Origin: Pseudomonas sp. MM211 | GTDB lineage: Bacteria; Pseudomonadota; Gammaproteobacteria; Pseudomonadales; Pseudomonadaceae | Direction of reading: 5' to 3' | Length of the DNA stretch: 64,000 nt | Assembly (NCBI RefSeq): GCF_020386635.1 | Contig: NZ_CP081942.1 | Coordinates: 4,464,001 to 4,528,000 of the forward strand | Shown: in pieces, positions 54,885 through 64,000 of the stretch | How the letters are laid out: every line of letters begins with the position of its first letter | Position numbering within the stretch: the first letter of the stretch is position 1 | The notes under the pieces: generated by a model | Told to the model about the DNA's origin: nothing | What the model saw: the letters and a program-made list of their open reading frames with translations, nothing else | The model's database searches: none | Program-made: the position numbers and the translations under genes

Positions 54885-55916
54885 ATGGCTATTCAAGTGA
54901 AGCGTCTGCTTGCGCGGCTGCGCAAGGATTTCCAGCTGTCGATCATCACCCTCATGGGTCTGTTCGGCGTGCTCGGCATTTCACCCTATGCCGTCTATCG
55001 GGCCCTGCACGGCAACTACCTGGTCAGCATCGCCGATACGGTGATCGTGCTGTCGACCATCCTGGCCGTCATCCATGCCTGGCGCACCGGCGACACGGTC
55101 AAACCGGGGGTCTGGCTGGCCGGTATCTTCTCGCTGTGCGCCACCCTGATCACCATCAATCTGGGCGTCAACGGGCTGTTCTGGATCTACCCGTTGATCC
55201 TCTTCAACTTCTTCATGGTATCGCCGCCCAGGGCGCTGCTCGCCACGGTCATGGTTGTCGCGGCACTGGCGATTTACGCCATGCTGATGCCCGGCACGGT
55301 ATTCGAAAGCCGCTACCAGATGCTGTCCTTTCTGGTCACCGCGCTGATGGCCAGCGTGCTGACCTTCATTTTCGCCTATCGCACCCAGCATCAGCGCGAG
55401 CAGCTACACGCCTGGGCCACCCGCGACCCGCTGACCGGCGCTCGTAACCGCCGGGTGATGAACGACGAACTGAAGATCGCCGTGGCCAGCCGGCGCCGGC
55501 ACGACATCAGCGCCGCGGTGCTGCTGATCGATCTCGACCACTTCAAGCAGATCAACGACCGCTTCGGCCATCAGGCCGGCGATCAGGTGCTGGTGGATTT
55601 CGTCGAACTGGCCCAGCGCAGCGTCCGCCAGGAAGATCGGCTGTTTCGCTTTGGTGGTGAAGAGTTTTTGCTGTTGCTGGGCAATACCGATGAGCAAGGA
55701 TTGTTCTCGGCTGCAGAGCACCTGCAGGCGCAGATTGCCGAGCACCTGAGCAGCCCTGGCGGCGCGGTGACGGTTTCCATGGGTGGAGCGGTGCTACGAG
55801 CAGGCGAACGATGGGAAGGCTGGCTGGAGCGTGCGGATCAGCAGCTCTACCAGGCCAAAGGCGCAGGCCGTAATCGCATCCATATCGATAGCGACGCAAC
55901 CCTCGAACCAAGCTAG
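54885..55916 (+). CDS. Membrane diguanylate cyclase (GGDEF domain)
   Basis: 343 residues. Five to six N-terminal spans (residues about 18-170) precede a GGDEF domain with 'RDPLTGARNRRVMNDELKIA', 'LLIDLDHFKQINDRFGHQAG' and the intact 'FRFGGEEFLLLLG'. RQED lies five residues before GGEEF and matches the I-site. It should make cyclic di-GMP at the inner membrane. It is the second active-looking cyclase in the window and has a different membrane part from the one at 4441-5637. Confidence 0.93.
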   Translation: MAIQVKRLLARLRKDFQLSIITLMGLFGVLGISPYAVYRALHGNYLVSIADTVIVLSTILAVIHAWRTGDTVKPGVWLAGIFSLCATLITINLGVNGLFWIYPLILFNFFMVSPPRALLATVMVVAALAIYAMLMPGTVFESRYQMLSFLVTALMASVLTFIFAYRTQHQREQLHAWATRDPLTGARNRRVMNDELKIAVASRRRHDISAAVLLIDLDHFKQINDRFGHQAGDQVLVDFVELAQRSVRQEDRLFRFGGEEFLLLLGNTDEQGLFSAAEHLQAQIAEHLSSPGGAVTVSMGGAVLRAGERWEGWLERADQQLYQAKGAGRNRIHIDSDATLEPS

Positions 55917-56040
55917 GAACGACCTCAGGACACAGGTGCGTTTCACACAGGATGCGGACGTTGCCAGACGGCGAAACCTTCACACCTCTGCCACTGCATG
56001 CGCCTCCGTTGTATCCATCCTCTGGTTGCACATCCCAAAG

Positions 56041-56066
56041 AAAAAGGGCGGCCCGAAGGCCGCCCT
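56041..56066 (-). terminator. Terminator downstream of actP
   Basis: On the minus strand: AGGGCGGC, loop of six, GCCGCCCT, then TTTTT. It lies about 20 bases beyond the actP stop. Confidence 0.9.
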
Positions 56067-56086
56067 GTTCCCTGTAGCTGGATCAG

Positions 56087-57742
56087 TTAGTGAGACGAAG
56101 CGCCACTGGCACCCAGGCCGGTGTGCGAACGTACGAACTGCGGCAGGAACAGCGCACGTTCCTCTGCAGCCGATTCGGACTTGTCGGTGATCGAGAAGAA
56201 CCAGATACCGACGAACGCCACGATGATGGAGAACAGCGCCGGGTACTCGTACGGGAAGATCGCCTTCTCGTGGCCAAGTACGGTGACCCAGATGGTTGGG
56301 CCGAGCACCATCAGCACCACGGCAGTGATCAGGCCGAGCCAGCCGCCGATCATTGCGCCACGGGTGGTCAGGTTCTTCCAGTACATGCTCAGGAACAGCA
56401 CAGGGAAGTTACAGCTCGCCGCGATGGAGAACGCCAGGCCCACCATGAAGGCGATGTTCTGCTTCTCGAAGAGGATACCCAGGCCGATGGCCAGGACACC
56501 CAGGCATACGGTGGTGATCTTCGATACGCGCAGCTCATCCTTCTCGTTGACGTTGCCCTTCTTGATCACACTGGCATACAGGTCGTGGGATACCGCCGAG
56601 GCGCCAGCCAGGGTCAGACCGGCAACCACCGCAAGGATGGTGGCGAAGGCCACGGCCGAGATGAAGCCCAGGAAGATGCTGCCACCCACGGCGTTGGCCA
56701 GGTGCACCGCCGCCATGTTGTTGCCGCCCAGCAGAGCGCCAGCAGCGTCCTTGAAGGCCGGGTTGGTGCTGACCAGCAGGATCGCGCCGAAGCCGATGAT
56801 GAAGGTCAGGATGTAGAAGTAACCGATGAAACCAGTGGCGTAGAACACCGATTTACGGGCTTCCTTGGCATCACCAACAGTGAAGAAGCGCATCAGGATG
56901 TGCGGCAGACCAGCCGTACCGAACATCAGCGCCAGGCCGAGGGAAATCGCCGAGATCGGATCCTTCACCAAGCCGCCGGGGCTCATGATCCTCTCGCCGT
57001 TGGCGTGAACCTTGATCGCTTCGGTGAACAGGGTGTTGAAGTTGAAGTCGACGTGCTTCATCACCATGAACGCCATGAACGACGCACCGGAGAGCAGCAG
57101 CACCGCCTTGATGATCTGTACCCAGGTGGTGGCCAGCATGCCGCCGAACAGCACGTACATCACCATCAGGATACCGACCAGCACGACCGCCACATGGTAT
57201 TGCAGGCCGAACAGCAGCTCGATCAGCTTGCCGGCACCCACCATCTGCGCGATCAGGTAAAAGGCCACCACCACCAGCGAACCGCTGGCGGACAGGGTGC
57301 GGATTTCCTTCTGCTTGAGGCGATAGGAGGCCACGTCGGCAAAGGTGTACTTGCCCAGGTTACGCAGGCGCTCGGCGATCAGGAAGAGGATCACCGGCCA
57401 GCCGACCAGGAAGCCGATGGAGTAGATCAGGCCGTCATAGCCGGAAGTGAACACCAGGGCGGAAATACCCAGGAAGGACGCCGCCGACATGTAGTCACCA
57501 GCGATTGCCAAGCCATTCTGGAAGCCTGTGATACCGCCCCCCGCGGTATAGAAATCAGACGTCGACTTGCTGCGCTTGGAAGCCCAGTAGGTGATGCACA
57601 GCGTGCCACCGACGAAAGCCAGGAACATCAGGATAGCGGGCGTATTGACCGCCTGACGCTGTACGTCACCGGTCAGCGCGTCGGCCCACAAAGTGGGGGC
57701 CAGGGCCATCAAGGCCAAAGTGGAAAGGATGCGACCGATCAT
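56087..57742 (-). CDS. actP: Acetate/glycolate:cation symporter ActP
   Basis: 551 residues with the sodium:solute symporter layout of about thirteen spans. '[20 protein letters not shown]', '[20 protein letters not shown]' and '[20 protein letters not shown]' are characteristic of ActP. It imports acetate and related short-chain acids. The ATG overlaps the yjcH stop by four bases. The acs gene that often heads this operon is not adjacent here. Confidence 0.95.
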   Translation of the reverse strand: MIGRILSTLALMALAPTLWADALTGDVQRQAVNTPAILMFLAFVGGTLCITYWASKRSKSTSDFYTAGGGITGFQNGLAIAGDYMSAASFLGISALVFTSGYDGLIYSIGFLVGWPVILFLIAERLRNLGKYTFADVASYRLKQKEIRTLSASGSLVVVAFYLIAQMVGAGKLIELLFGLQYHVAVVLVGILMVMYVLFGGMLATTWVQIIKAVLLLSGASFMAFMVMKHVDFNFNTLFTEAIKVHANGERIMSPGGLVKDPISAISLGLALMFGTAGLPHILMRFFTVGDAKEARKSVFYATGFIGYFYILTFIIGFGAILLVSTNPAFKDAAGALLGGNNMAAVHLANAVGGSIFLGFISAVAFATILAVVAGLTLAGASAVSHDLYASVIKKGNVNEKDELRVSKITTVCLGVLAIGLGILFEKQNIAFMVGLAFSIAASCNFPVLFLSMYWKNLTTRGAMIGGWLGLITAVVLMVLGPTIWVTVLGHEKAIFPYEYPALFSIIVAFVGIWFFSITDKSESAAEERALFLPQFVRSHTGLGASGASSH

Positions 57743-58050
57743 TTGCCCACCTCATCCAGGATTACCTGGTTCAAATGGTCGAATTCGCTGTTGGCACGGC
57801 GCACGTAGATACCGGTCAGCACGAAGGCCGAGAGGATTACGCCGAGGCCTACGGGAATGCCCCAGGTGATCGGAGAGCCTTCGGTGATCCGTGTTCCCAG
57901 CCAACCGGGCACGAAAGCAATGAGCAGGATGAAGCCTACATAGATGCCAAGCATGATGGCGGAAAGTATCCAGGCGAACTTTTCACGCTTGGCTACTAGC
58001 TCCTTGAAGTGCGGACTTTGCTCGATCCGCCGGTAGATGCTGTCGTTCAT
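57739..58050 (-). CDS. yjcH: DUF485 membrane protein YjcH
   Basis: 103 residues starting [20 protein letters not shown], followed by two spans ('[20 protein letters not shown]' and '[20 protein letters not shown]'). This is the DUF485 protein always found before actP. Start at 58050 behind GGAGG; a longer in-frame reading to 58104 has no ribosome-binding site. Likely an accessory to ActP. Confidence 0.93.
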   Translation of the reverse strand: MNDSIYRRIEQSPHFKELVAKREKFAWILSAIMLGIYVGFILLIAFVPGWLGTRITEGSPITWGIPVGLGVILSAFVLTGIYVRRANSEFDHLNQVILDEVGK

Positions 58051-58173
58051 TTTATTGTTATCCTCCACAGCTGGATGCTGGTATGGATAACTGTAAGTCA
58101 GCATTCAACTTCCGACAGACGACCTTAGTCGAAACCCCCTCCCTTTTAGACCAATGTCTAATGCCCGGCGCAC

Positions 58174-58515
58174 TCAGCGCCGCTGCTGATACTGCTGGGT
58201 ACCCTGCCCCGGATAGCGCTGAATCTGATAGCCGTTCGGATACTCGGTACTCTGCCGGATGCCGCCACGGGTCTCGAAAGTCGAACTGCGCTGGCCACTT
58301 TCATAACGACTTGAATCGATACCTTGCGGTATGCGCTGGCCGCCATAAAGGTTGTAACGCTCCTGACGCTCATAGGTGTCGACGCTGCCACTGGCACCCG
58401 GGCTGACGTAAGCCTTGGGAATCACGCGGATGGTCTGCGGCGCGCGCTCGTCGGCGGATGCAGCCGTAGCCGTCAGCACAGCCAGCATCAGGGTAAAACC
58501 GATCAGTGATTTCAT
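58174..58515 (-). CDS. Secreted hypothetical protein, 113 residues
   Basis: Starts MKSLIGFTLMLAVLTATAAS with a signal peptide ending near ASADE (about residue 21). The mature part is rich in Gln, Arg, Tyr and Gly ('YERQERYNLYGGQRIPQGID', 'QIQRYPGQGTQQYQQRR'), suggesting an unstructured periplasmic protein. No family recognised. It lies 123 bases upstream of yjcH on the same strand. Confidence 0.75.
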   Translation of the reverse strand: MKSLIGFTLMLAVLTATAASADERAPQTIRVIPKAYVSPGASGSVDTYERQERYNLYGGQRIPQGIDSSRYESGQRSSTFETRGGIRQSTEYPNGYQIQRYPGQGTQQYQQRR

Positions 58516-58595
58516 CTCGAACTCCGATAGCCGTTGAGGCGCCAGGCAATGGCGCCTTCGCCTCATGCTCTAGCTGAGACAGCACGCAGCGCGGA

Positions 58596-59168
58596 TCATT
58601 TGCGGCTCAACGCCTCGCCGATCCCATAAAAGTGACCGCCGGCTACGTGGTGGATGCTGCGCCAGGCAGGATCGGCGTCCTCGAAGTGCCAGCGCCCATC
58701 ACTAAATACCCGCGAATCGGCCCAGGCGGCGGTCACCTCGGCGATGAACAGGTCGTAAGTCTGCTGGTTATGCGGCTCGACGATCAGGCGACAGGCCAGC
58801 CACGCCGAGCAACCCGCGACGAAAGGCAGCTCCTGGTCGCCAAGGGCGAAGAGCTCGACGCCGGTAGAGGCGAGCTTGTCGGGCTCATCGTTCAAGCTGC
58901 GCGAGCCGACCTGGTGAGTCAGTTCCAGCTGCGCGGCAGTGGGCACCTGAATGACGAATTGGCCGCTGCGCTCGACCAGCACACGGGTCGCGGTGATCTT
59001 GTCCAGCACCACAGTCAGCTTGGGCGGATCGAAGTCCAGGGCACAGGCCCAGGCGGCGGCCATCACCCCATCTACGCCGTCATGACGTGCGGACACCAGC
59101 ACCGTGGGGCCGTGGTTAAGCAGCCGATAGGCTTTGTCCAGGCTCACCGGCTTGATCGGGTTGTCCAT
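58596..59168 (-). CDS. Flavin reductase family protein
   Basis: 190 residues. 'GPTVLVSARHDGVDGVMAAA' and 'GQFVIQVPTAAQLELTHQVG' fit the FMN-binding split-barrel flavin reductases, as does 'HHVAGGHFYGIGEALSRK' at the end. Members reduce flavin with NAD(P)H for partner monooxygenases or bind flavin tightly. No monooxygenase partner is adjacent. It is divergent from the amidase gene. Confidence 0.88.
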   Translation of the reverse strand: MDNPIKPVSLDKAYRLLNHGPTVLVSARHDGVDGVMAAAWACALDFDPPKLTVVLDKITATRVLVERSGQFVIQVPTAAQLELTHQVGSRSLNDEPDKLASTGVELFALGDQELPFVAGCSAWLACRLIVEPHNQQTYDLFIAEVTAAWADSRVFSDGRWHFEDADPAWRSIHHVAGGHFYGIGEALSRK

Positions 59169-59369
59169 CGCTGCGCCTCATAGAAAGTCGAAAACGGCAA
59201 TGTACAACATCGCACCTCGCGAGCCAGCACCTGCAACGACGTGATCGCCCGGACAGCCACTGGCGCGCTAGAATCGGCGCCCGTGCCGGCTTTGCTCGAG
59301 CCCTCCATCCCATTCAGGTGCAGCATGACGCCAGACGTCGCCCGCCTGTCAGCAACCAGTGGTGAGACC

Positions 59370-61082
59370 ATGATCGAGGTAACCGAAGTTTCCATCGCCC
59401 AACTGCGCGCGGCGCTCGAGGCAGGTCACACCACGGCGGTCGAACTGGTCAAAGCCTACCTCGCCAGGATCGATGCCTACGACGGCCCGCAGACGCCCAC
59501 CGCGCTGAATGCCGTGGTAGTGCGTAACCCTGACGCGCTGTGCGAAGCCGAGGCATCAGACGCCCGCCGCGCCCGTGGCGAAACCCTCGGCCCGCTCGAT
59601 GGCATCCCCTACACGGCCAAGGACAGCTACCTGGTCAAAGGGCTGACCGCCGCCTCGGGCAGCCCGGCCTTCAAGGATCTGCTCGCCCACCGCGACGCCT
59701 TCACCGTCGAACGCCTGCGCGCTGCCGGCGCCATCTGCCTGGGCAAGACCAACATGCCGCCGATGGCCAACGGCGGCATGCAGCGCGGCGTCTATGGCCG
59801 CGCCGAAAGCCCCTACAACGCCAACTTCCTGACCGCACCGTTCGCCTCGGGCTCATCCAATGGCGCCGGTACCGCCACCGCCGCCAGCTTCGCCGCCTTC
59901 GGCCTGGCCGAGGAAACCTGGTCGAGCGGCCGCGGGCCGGCTTCCAACAACGGCCTGTGTGCCTATACGCCGTCACGCGGAGTGATCTCGGTACGCGGTA
60001 ACTGGCCGCTGACGCCGACCATGGACGTGGTGGTGCCCTACGCGCGAAGCATGGCCGATCTGCTCGAAGTGCTGGACGTAGTCGTCGCCGATGACCCCGA
60101 CACCCGTGGCGACCTGTGGCGCCTGCAGCCCTGGGTGCCGATTCCCAGCGCCTCCTCGGTGCGCCCCGACGCCTATCAGACACTGGCTGCGGATGCTGGC
60201 GCACTGGCCGGCAAACGCTTCGGCGTACCGCGCATGTTCATCAATGCCGACCCCGAAGCGGGCACCAGCGAGTCGCCAGGCATTGGCGGGCCAACCGGGC
60301 AGCGCATCAATACCCGCGCCTCGGTGATCGCACTGTGGGAGAGCGCCCGTAAGGCGCTGGAAAGTGCCGGTGCCGAAGTGATCGACGTCGACTTCCCGCT
60401 GGTTTCCAACTGCGAGGGCGATCGCCCTGGCGCCTCGACGGTGTTCAACCGCGGCCTGGTTTCCAAAGCGTTTCTGCATGACGAACTGTGGGAGCTGTCG
60501 GCCTGGGCCTTCGATGATTTCCTGCGTGCCAATGGCGATCCGAAACTGAACCGTTTGGCGGACGTCGATGGGCCGCAGATTTTCCCCCACGACCCAGGCA
60601 CCCTGCCCAACCGCGAGGACGATCTGGCCGCCGGGATGGACGAATACGTGCGCATGGCCGAACGCGGCATCACCCCGTGGAACGAGATCGCCACGCTGCC
60701 AGACGGCCTGCGCGGGCTGGAGAAGACCCGGCAGATCGATCTCGAACAATGGATGGACGAGTTGAAGCTCGACGCCGTGCTCTTCCCCACCGTCGCTGAC
60801 GTGGGGCCGGCGGATGCCGACGTCAACCCGGCCTCCGCAGACATTGCCTGGAGCAACGGCATCTGGGTCGCCAACGGCAACCTCGCCATTCGCCACCTCG
60901 GCGTACCCACGGTCACTGTGCCGATGGGTGTGATGGCGGATATCGGCATGCCAGTCGGGCTGACCTTCGCCGGCCGCGCCTACGATGACTCGGCGCTGCT
61001 GCGCCTGGCCTGCGCTTACGAGTCGACCGGTTCGAAACGCCAGATTCCACCGCGCACCCCGCCGCTGCCGAAGGCTGAGTGA
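59370..61082 (+). CDS. Amidase signature family enzyme
   Basis: 570 residues from the ATG at 59370 (MIEVTEVSIAQLRAALEAGH). In-frame ATG codons at 59241 and 59325 would add atypical N-terminal residues. The Ser-cisSer-Lys triad region is visible: Lys in 'LDGIPYTAKDSYLVKG', serines in 'FASGSSNGAGTATAASFAAF' and 'EETWSSGRGPASNNGLCAYT'. It hydrolyses an amide; the substrate is unknown. It is much longer than minimal amidases, as in the larger subgroup of the family. No signal peptide. Confidence 0.9.
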   Translation: MIEVTEVSIAQLRAALEAGHTTAVELVKAYLARIDAYDGPQTPTALNAVVVRNPDALCEAEASDARRARGETLGPLDGIPYTAKDSYLVKGLTAASGSPAFKDLLAHRDAFTVERLRAAGAICLGKTNMPPMANGGMQRGVYGRAESPYNANFLTAPFASGSSNGAGTATAASFAAFGLAEETWSSGRGPASNNGLCAYTPSRGVISVRGNWPLTPTMDVVVPYARSMADLLEVLDVVVADDPDTRGDLWRLQPWVPIPSASSVRPDAYQTLAADAGALAGKRFGVPRMFINADPEAGTSESPGIGGPTGQRINTRASVIALWESARKALESAGAEVIDVDFPLVSNCEGDRPGASTVFNRGLVSKAFLHDELWELSAWAFDDFLRANGDPKLNRLADVDGPQIFPHDPGTLPNREDDLAAGMDEYVRMAERGITPWNEIATLPDGLRGLEKTRQIDLEQWMDELKLDAVLFPTVADVGPADADVNPASADIAWSNGIWVANGNLAIRHLGVPTVTVPMGVMADIGMPVGLTFAGRAYDDSALLRLACAYESTGSKRQIPPRTPPLPKAE

Positions 61083-61387
61083 TGAGCCGGCGTGATTGTC
61101 GAGCTGCAAGCGACAATCATGCTCACGCTGCAGCGCCTAACCGAGCAGCACCTGGCCTGCCTGCGTGACGAGTGGGATAAGCGATTTGCGCAAATCGAAC
61201 TGGAGCCCATCCGCTTCACCACAGCATTCGTAATTCGAATGACAGACAGCCGAATTATGCGATTTACGGAAGAATGCACCCAACACATACTTTCGCCATG
61301 GGCTCACTACACCCCGTGTGGAGAAACTCGCATTAACAGCGTTTTCGGACAGCTCGCGAATGCACTGGCGATAAGCGCAACGGATGC
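61083..61387. other. Intergenic region with a hairpin after the amidase gene
   Basis: TGATTGTCG (61093-61101) and CGACAATCA (61111-61119) are perfect 9-base arms, probably the amidase transcript end. The rest is AT-richer than the flanking genes and should hold the azlCD promoter. A plus-strand frame of 99 codons (61092-61391) runs through it, but it starts inside the hairpin, overlaps the azlC start and has no recognisable features, so I do not call it a gene. Confidence 0.5.
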
Positions 61388-62116
61388 ATGAACAGGAACG
61401 ATATGTTGTCGAACAGCGATAAAAATCTGCAAGCAATCAACCTTTCTATCGCCTGGGATGGGTTCAAGGCATTCCTGCCTATTTCGGCTTTCGTGGTGCT
61501 GTTCGGCCTGGCTTTCGGGCTGGCCGCCACGCAGACCGGGTTGAGTACCGAGACCAGCCTCGTCATGAGCGCACTGGTCTTCGCCGGGGCATCACAGTTC
61601 GCAGCGCTGGATCTGTGGGGCACCCACATACCGCTGGTGCCTCTGGCGCTGACGGTATTCGCCATCAACGCCCGCCACCTGTTGATGGGCGCAACGCTTC
61701 ACCCCTGGCTGAGCAACCTGCCGCCAGCCAAGCGCTACGGCGTCATGCTAGTCGCCTCCGATGCCAACTGGGCCATGTCCATGCAGGCCTTCGGCTCTGG
61801 CAAGCCAGGACTGGGGCTGCTGCTCGGTGGCGGTATAGCGTTGTGGTTGGCCTGGCTGCTGGGAACCTGGCTGGGCATCTACTTCGGCAGCGCCATTGAC
61901 GACCCGGTGAGCTTTGGCCTGGACATGGTCATGGGCTGCTTTCTGCTGGCCATGGTCGTCGGCGGCCAGAAGAACCTGCGGATATTGATCATCTGGGCAA
62001 TTGCTGCGTGCGCCTCGCTGCTGGCCTACTGGTATTTACCCAGCAATAGCCATGTAGTCGTCGGCGCACTGGCGGGCGGCATGCTCGGTGCCCTGTGGAT
62101 GGAGAAGAAAGCATGA
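61388..62116 (+). CDS. azlC: AzlC family branched-chain amino acid exporter subunit
   Basis: 242 residues with about six spans. 'FAGASQFAALDLWGTHIPLV' and 'FAINARHLLMGATLHPWLSN' are AzlC signatures. AzlC and AzlD together export branched-chain amino acids. An ATGA overlap joins it to azlD. In-frame ATG at 61403 is an alternative start. Confidence 0.92.
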   Translation: MNRNDMLSNSDKNLQAINLSIAWDGFKAFLPISAFVVLFGLAFGLAATQTGLSTETSLVMSALVFAGASQFAALDLWGTHIPLVPLALTVFAINARHLLMGATLHPWLSNLPPAKRYGVMLVASDANWAMSMQAFGSGKPGLGLLLGGGIALWLAWLLGTWLGIYFGSAIDDPVSFGLDMVMGCFLLAMVVGGQKNLRILIIWAIAACASLLAYWYLPSNSHVVVGALAGGMLGALWMEKKA

Positions 62117-62427
62117 TGCTCGAATCGACTGGTTCCGGCGCCATGATCGTCGTCATCGTGATGGCAGTGGTGACGCTCGCCACCCGCTGGGGCGGTATTT
62201 TCGTCATGTCCTTCGTGCCGATAAACCTCAGAACCCAGCAGTTCATCAGCGCCATGTCCGGCTCGGTGCTGGTGGCACTGCTGGCTCCGCTGGCGCTGGA
62301 GGGTGACAACGGTGCACGGCTGGCATTATTGAGCACGGCAATCGTCATGCTGCTGGTCAAGAAGCCACTTCCAGCGATTGCCGCAGGGATACTGGTTGCT
62401 GCTCTCGTCAGGCAAACGGGGCTGTAA
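62113..62427 (+). CDS. azlD: AzlD family branched-chain amino acid exporter subunit
   Basis: 104 residues, three to four spans, with 'VVTLATRWGGIFVMSFVPIN' and 'SAMSGSVLVALLAPLAL' typical of AzlD. The ATG at 62113 overlaps the azlC stop by four bases. Confidence 0.92.
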   Translation: MMLESTGSGAMIVVIVMAVVTLATRWGGIFVMSFVPINLRTQQFISAMSGSVLVALLAPLALEGDNGARLALLSTAIVMLLVKKPLPAIAAGILVAALVRQTGL

Positions 62428-62740
62428 AGCAGCAGCCTGGCGGATCGATCAGGCTGACACCACTCCCAACGAACATTGCACCAACGCATAGAAGACTTGC
62501 CCGTTCGCCAATTTTTTATGCACAGACGCTAACTTATACTGGCCAGCGCATATCAGCCGAGCTGGCCAGTCTCGCCCCCAGGCTCCCGCAAACTGCGTTG
62601 CCAGAATCTGTCGTTAGCCAACCCGACTACTCCTCCTGTCGCCAAGCCACAGCGGTTCGGCCAGCCGAAAGATAGCGTTTTCGAGTTTTCGAAGTGACAG
62701 GTCACGCCTGGCATTTCGTCCCAGTACCCGGTAATCGATC
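62428..62740 (+). promoter_or_regulatory. Upstream region of the CDF transporter with a perfect palindrome
   Basis: TTATACT (62534-62540) resembles a -10 element and runs straight into ACTGGCCAGC (62538-62547), which is inverted exactly as GCTGGCCAGT (62561-62570) across 13 bases. A start here would give a leader of about 190 bases before the CDF gene. The palindrome may be an operator or an RNA hairpin. No gene is visible in the interval. Confidence 0.45.
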
Positions 62741-63667
62741 ATGAAAACAGAACAAGGCATCCTGCGCCTATCCATCGCCGTCACCCTGCTGCTAGCGGGT
62801 GGAGGTATCGTCTTCGGCCTCTTGTCGGGCTCCTTCTCCATCGTCTTCGACGGCGTCTATTCGCTCGCCGATGCCAGCATGAGCGGCCTGGCGCTGATCG
62901 TGGCTACCCTGATCCGCAAGCACACGTCCAACAGCGACGCCAACCGCCGCCTCATCGAACGTTTCAATATGGGGTTCTGGCACCTGGAACCCATGGTGCT
63001 GGCGCTCAACGGCACGCTGTTGTGCGGCGTGACGCTGTACGCGCTGATCAACGCGGTAGGCAGCCTGCTGGCAGGCGGCAAACCCCTCGATTTCGGCTTC
63101 GCGATCATCTACGCGCTCGTCGCAACCATCGCCTGCTTCAGCCTTGCCGTCCTGGAGTTCCGCGCCAACAAGCTTATCCGCTCGGACTTCGTGGCCCTGG
63201 ATGCCAAGGCCTGGGTGATGTCCGGGAGCATCTCGCTGGCATTGTTGATCGCCTTCTTGCTAGGCGAACTGACCGCCTCGACCGCCTACGGCTGGCTTGG
63301 CCCGTACATCGACCCGGCGGTACTGGCGATCATCTGCCTGGTGATTCTGCCCATGCCGCTGCTGACCATCCGCCAGGCGCTGGCCGATATCCTGCTGGTC
63401 ACGCCGCCAGCGCTGAAAATGCACGTCGACGAGGTGGCTTCCGGGGTAGTGGCCCAGCAGGGTTTCGTCGGCTACGAGGCCTACGTGGCCAAGGTGGGCC
63501 GCGCCCTGCAGGTCGAGCTGTACTTCATCGTGCCTGCAGACTGGCCAGCCCAGACCCTGGACGACTGGGATCGGCTGCGCGACGCCATCGGTGAAGCGAT
63601 TGGCGACGAAGGCCCCAACCGCTGGCTGACCATCGCCTTCACCACCGATCCGCAATGGGCTCGCTAG
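62741..63667 (+). CDS. Cation diffusion facilitator family transporter
   Basis: 308 residues, six spans. 'GSFSIVFDGVYSLADASMSG' in the second span carries the metal-site aspartates (D-x3-S-x2-D). 'FVALDAKAWVMSGSISLALL' lies in the fifth span, followed by a C-terminal cytoplasmic domain (about 215-308). It exports divalent metal against protons from the cytoplasm. The metal is not determinable; the sequence is nearer the YdfM/YbdO-type branch than to FieF, as far as I can tell. Confidence 0.88.
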   Translation: MKTEQGILRLSIAVTLLLAGGGIVFGLLSGSFSIVFDGVYSLADASMSGLALIVATLIRKHTSNSDANRRLIERFNMGFWHLEPMVLALNGTLLCGVTLYALINAVGSLLAGGKPLDFGFAIIYALVATIACFSLAVLEFRANKLIRSDFVALDAKAWVMSGSISLALLIAFLLGELTASTAYGWLGPYIDPAVLAIICLVILPMPLLTIRQALADILLVTPPALKMHVDEVASGVVAQQGFVGYEAYVAKVGRALQVELYFIVPADWPAQTLDDWDRLRDAIGEAIGDEGPNRWLTIAFTTDPQWAR

Positions 63668-63771
63668 TGATGCGTCTGCCCTTGGCTCTGCGAGAGCGAC
63701 TATTCAATCGTCAGTTCGGAATCAGCGCAGCTCATGAAAACCATGAAGGCCCGCCGAGCGCAGAACCCGCC

Positions 63772-64000
63772 TCACACCGCCAGGTGCGTGGACAGAAAGT
63801 CGATCAGCGCGCGTAGCGCTGTCGGCATCCGCTGCCTGGACAGGTACACGGCGTAGATGCCCAGCGGCTTTATCTCCGCTGCCGGGAACAGGCGTACCAG
63901 GCGCCCGTCCCTGATCGCTTGTTCGGCAGCGAAATGCGGCAGCATGGCGATTCCGGTTCCACTCATGGCCGCACGTACGACGATGGACGCCTCGTTGGTG
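63772..64000 (-). CDS. LysR-family regulator, C-terminal fragment (5' end beyond window)
   Basis: The frame is open from the window edge to the stop at 63772. The last residues, 'MSGTGIAMLPHFAAEQAIRD' and 'LGIYAVYLSRQRMPTALRAL', match the end of the LysR effector domain. Only about 75 residues are present, so target and inducer cannot be guessed. Confidence 0.8.
   Translation of the reverse strand, partial: TNEASIVVRAAMSGTGIAMLPHFAAEQAIRDGRLVRLFPAAEIKPLGIYAVYLSRQRMPTALRALIDFLSTHLAV

Noticed and set aside
56090..57808. A 572-codon open frame on the plus strand
   Set aside because: Antisense to actP and yjcH. The product is extremely rich in Gln, His and Asp with no domain pattern, typical of a shadow of a membrane-protein gene.
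61092..61391. A 99-codon plus-strand frame between the amidase and azlC genes
   Set aside because: It starts inside a hairpin, overlaps the azlC start codon and has no recognisable features. It cannot be excluded but is not supported.
1..64000. CRISPR arrays, tRNA or rRNA genes, insertion sequences, prophage or integrase genes
   Set aside because: I looked for regularly spaced repeats, tRNA-like cloverleaf and TTCGA motifs, transposase or integrase proteins, and found none.

Overview
The window looks like the chromosome of a Pseudomonas, most likely of the P. mendocina/oleovorans/alcaligenes side of the genus. The grounds are high GC, canonical Pseudomonas genes (oprH-phoP-phoQ, a PcpS-type phosphopantetheinyl transferase, dctA, ApeB, actP-yjcH), and a nap / oprH-phoPQ / dctA order that, from memory, matches P. 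aeruginosa. The species is an inference. I saw no rRNA, tRNA, CRISPR array, transposase, integrase or prophage gene. Apart from one cluster and a few repeats, this is ordinary chromosomal backbone.

Region by region: 1-5.7 kb holds a truncated hybrid sensor kinase, a frameshifted AraC-type regulator divergent from a NepI-like MFS exporter, a very small membrane-protein gene and a diguanylate cyclase. 6.0-19.2 kb is a nine-gene, one-strand cluster. In transcription order it is TonB-dependent receptor, FAD/NAD(P) oxidoreductase, two dipeptide-type ABC permeases, two ABC ATPases, a family-5 binding protein, a BAAT-like acyl hydrolase and a fused CMD/AhpD protein. A LysR gene lies upstream on the same strand. 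Most junctions overlap by 1-8 bases. The set reads as outer-membrane capture, periplasmic binding, inner-membrane import, hydrolysis and oxidation of one unidentified compound. It is the best candidate here for an undescribed system.

19.4-28.3 kb holds dctA with a sigma-54 type promoter, phoQ-phoP, a hairpin-rich repeat, oprH with four 11-bp-spaced PhoP half-sites, and divergently napEDABC behind a perfect Anr/FNR palindrome. 28.3-41 kb holds pcpS, apeB, gmhA, a YbiO-like mechanosensitive channel, lemA with an M48 protease, a CAP-domain protein, a glucosylglycerol-phosphate phosphatase homologue and a bestrophin. Three of these suggest osmotic adaptation. 41-56 kb is housekeeping and small conserved genes (DUF2167, DUF2798/LysR, ppiC, zinc peptidase, GFA, IMPase family, TauE, dgt, DUF2789, serine hydrolase, lipoproteins, YebC family, Nudix, GNAT, a second diguanylate cyclase). 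56-64 kb holds yjcH-actP, a flavin reductase, an amidase, azlCD, a CDF metal transporter and a truncated LysR gene.

Function names come from reading translations against remembered families; no database search was run.
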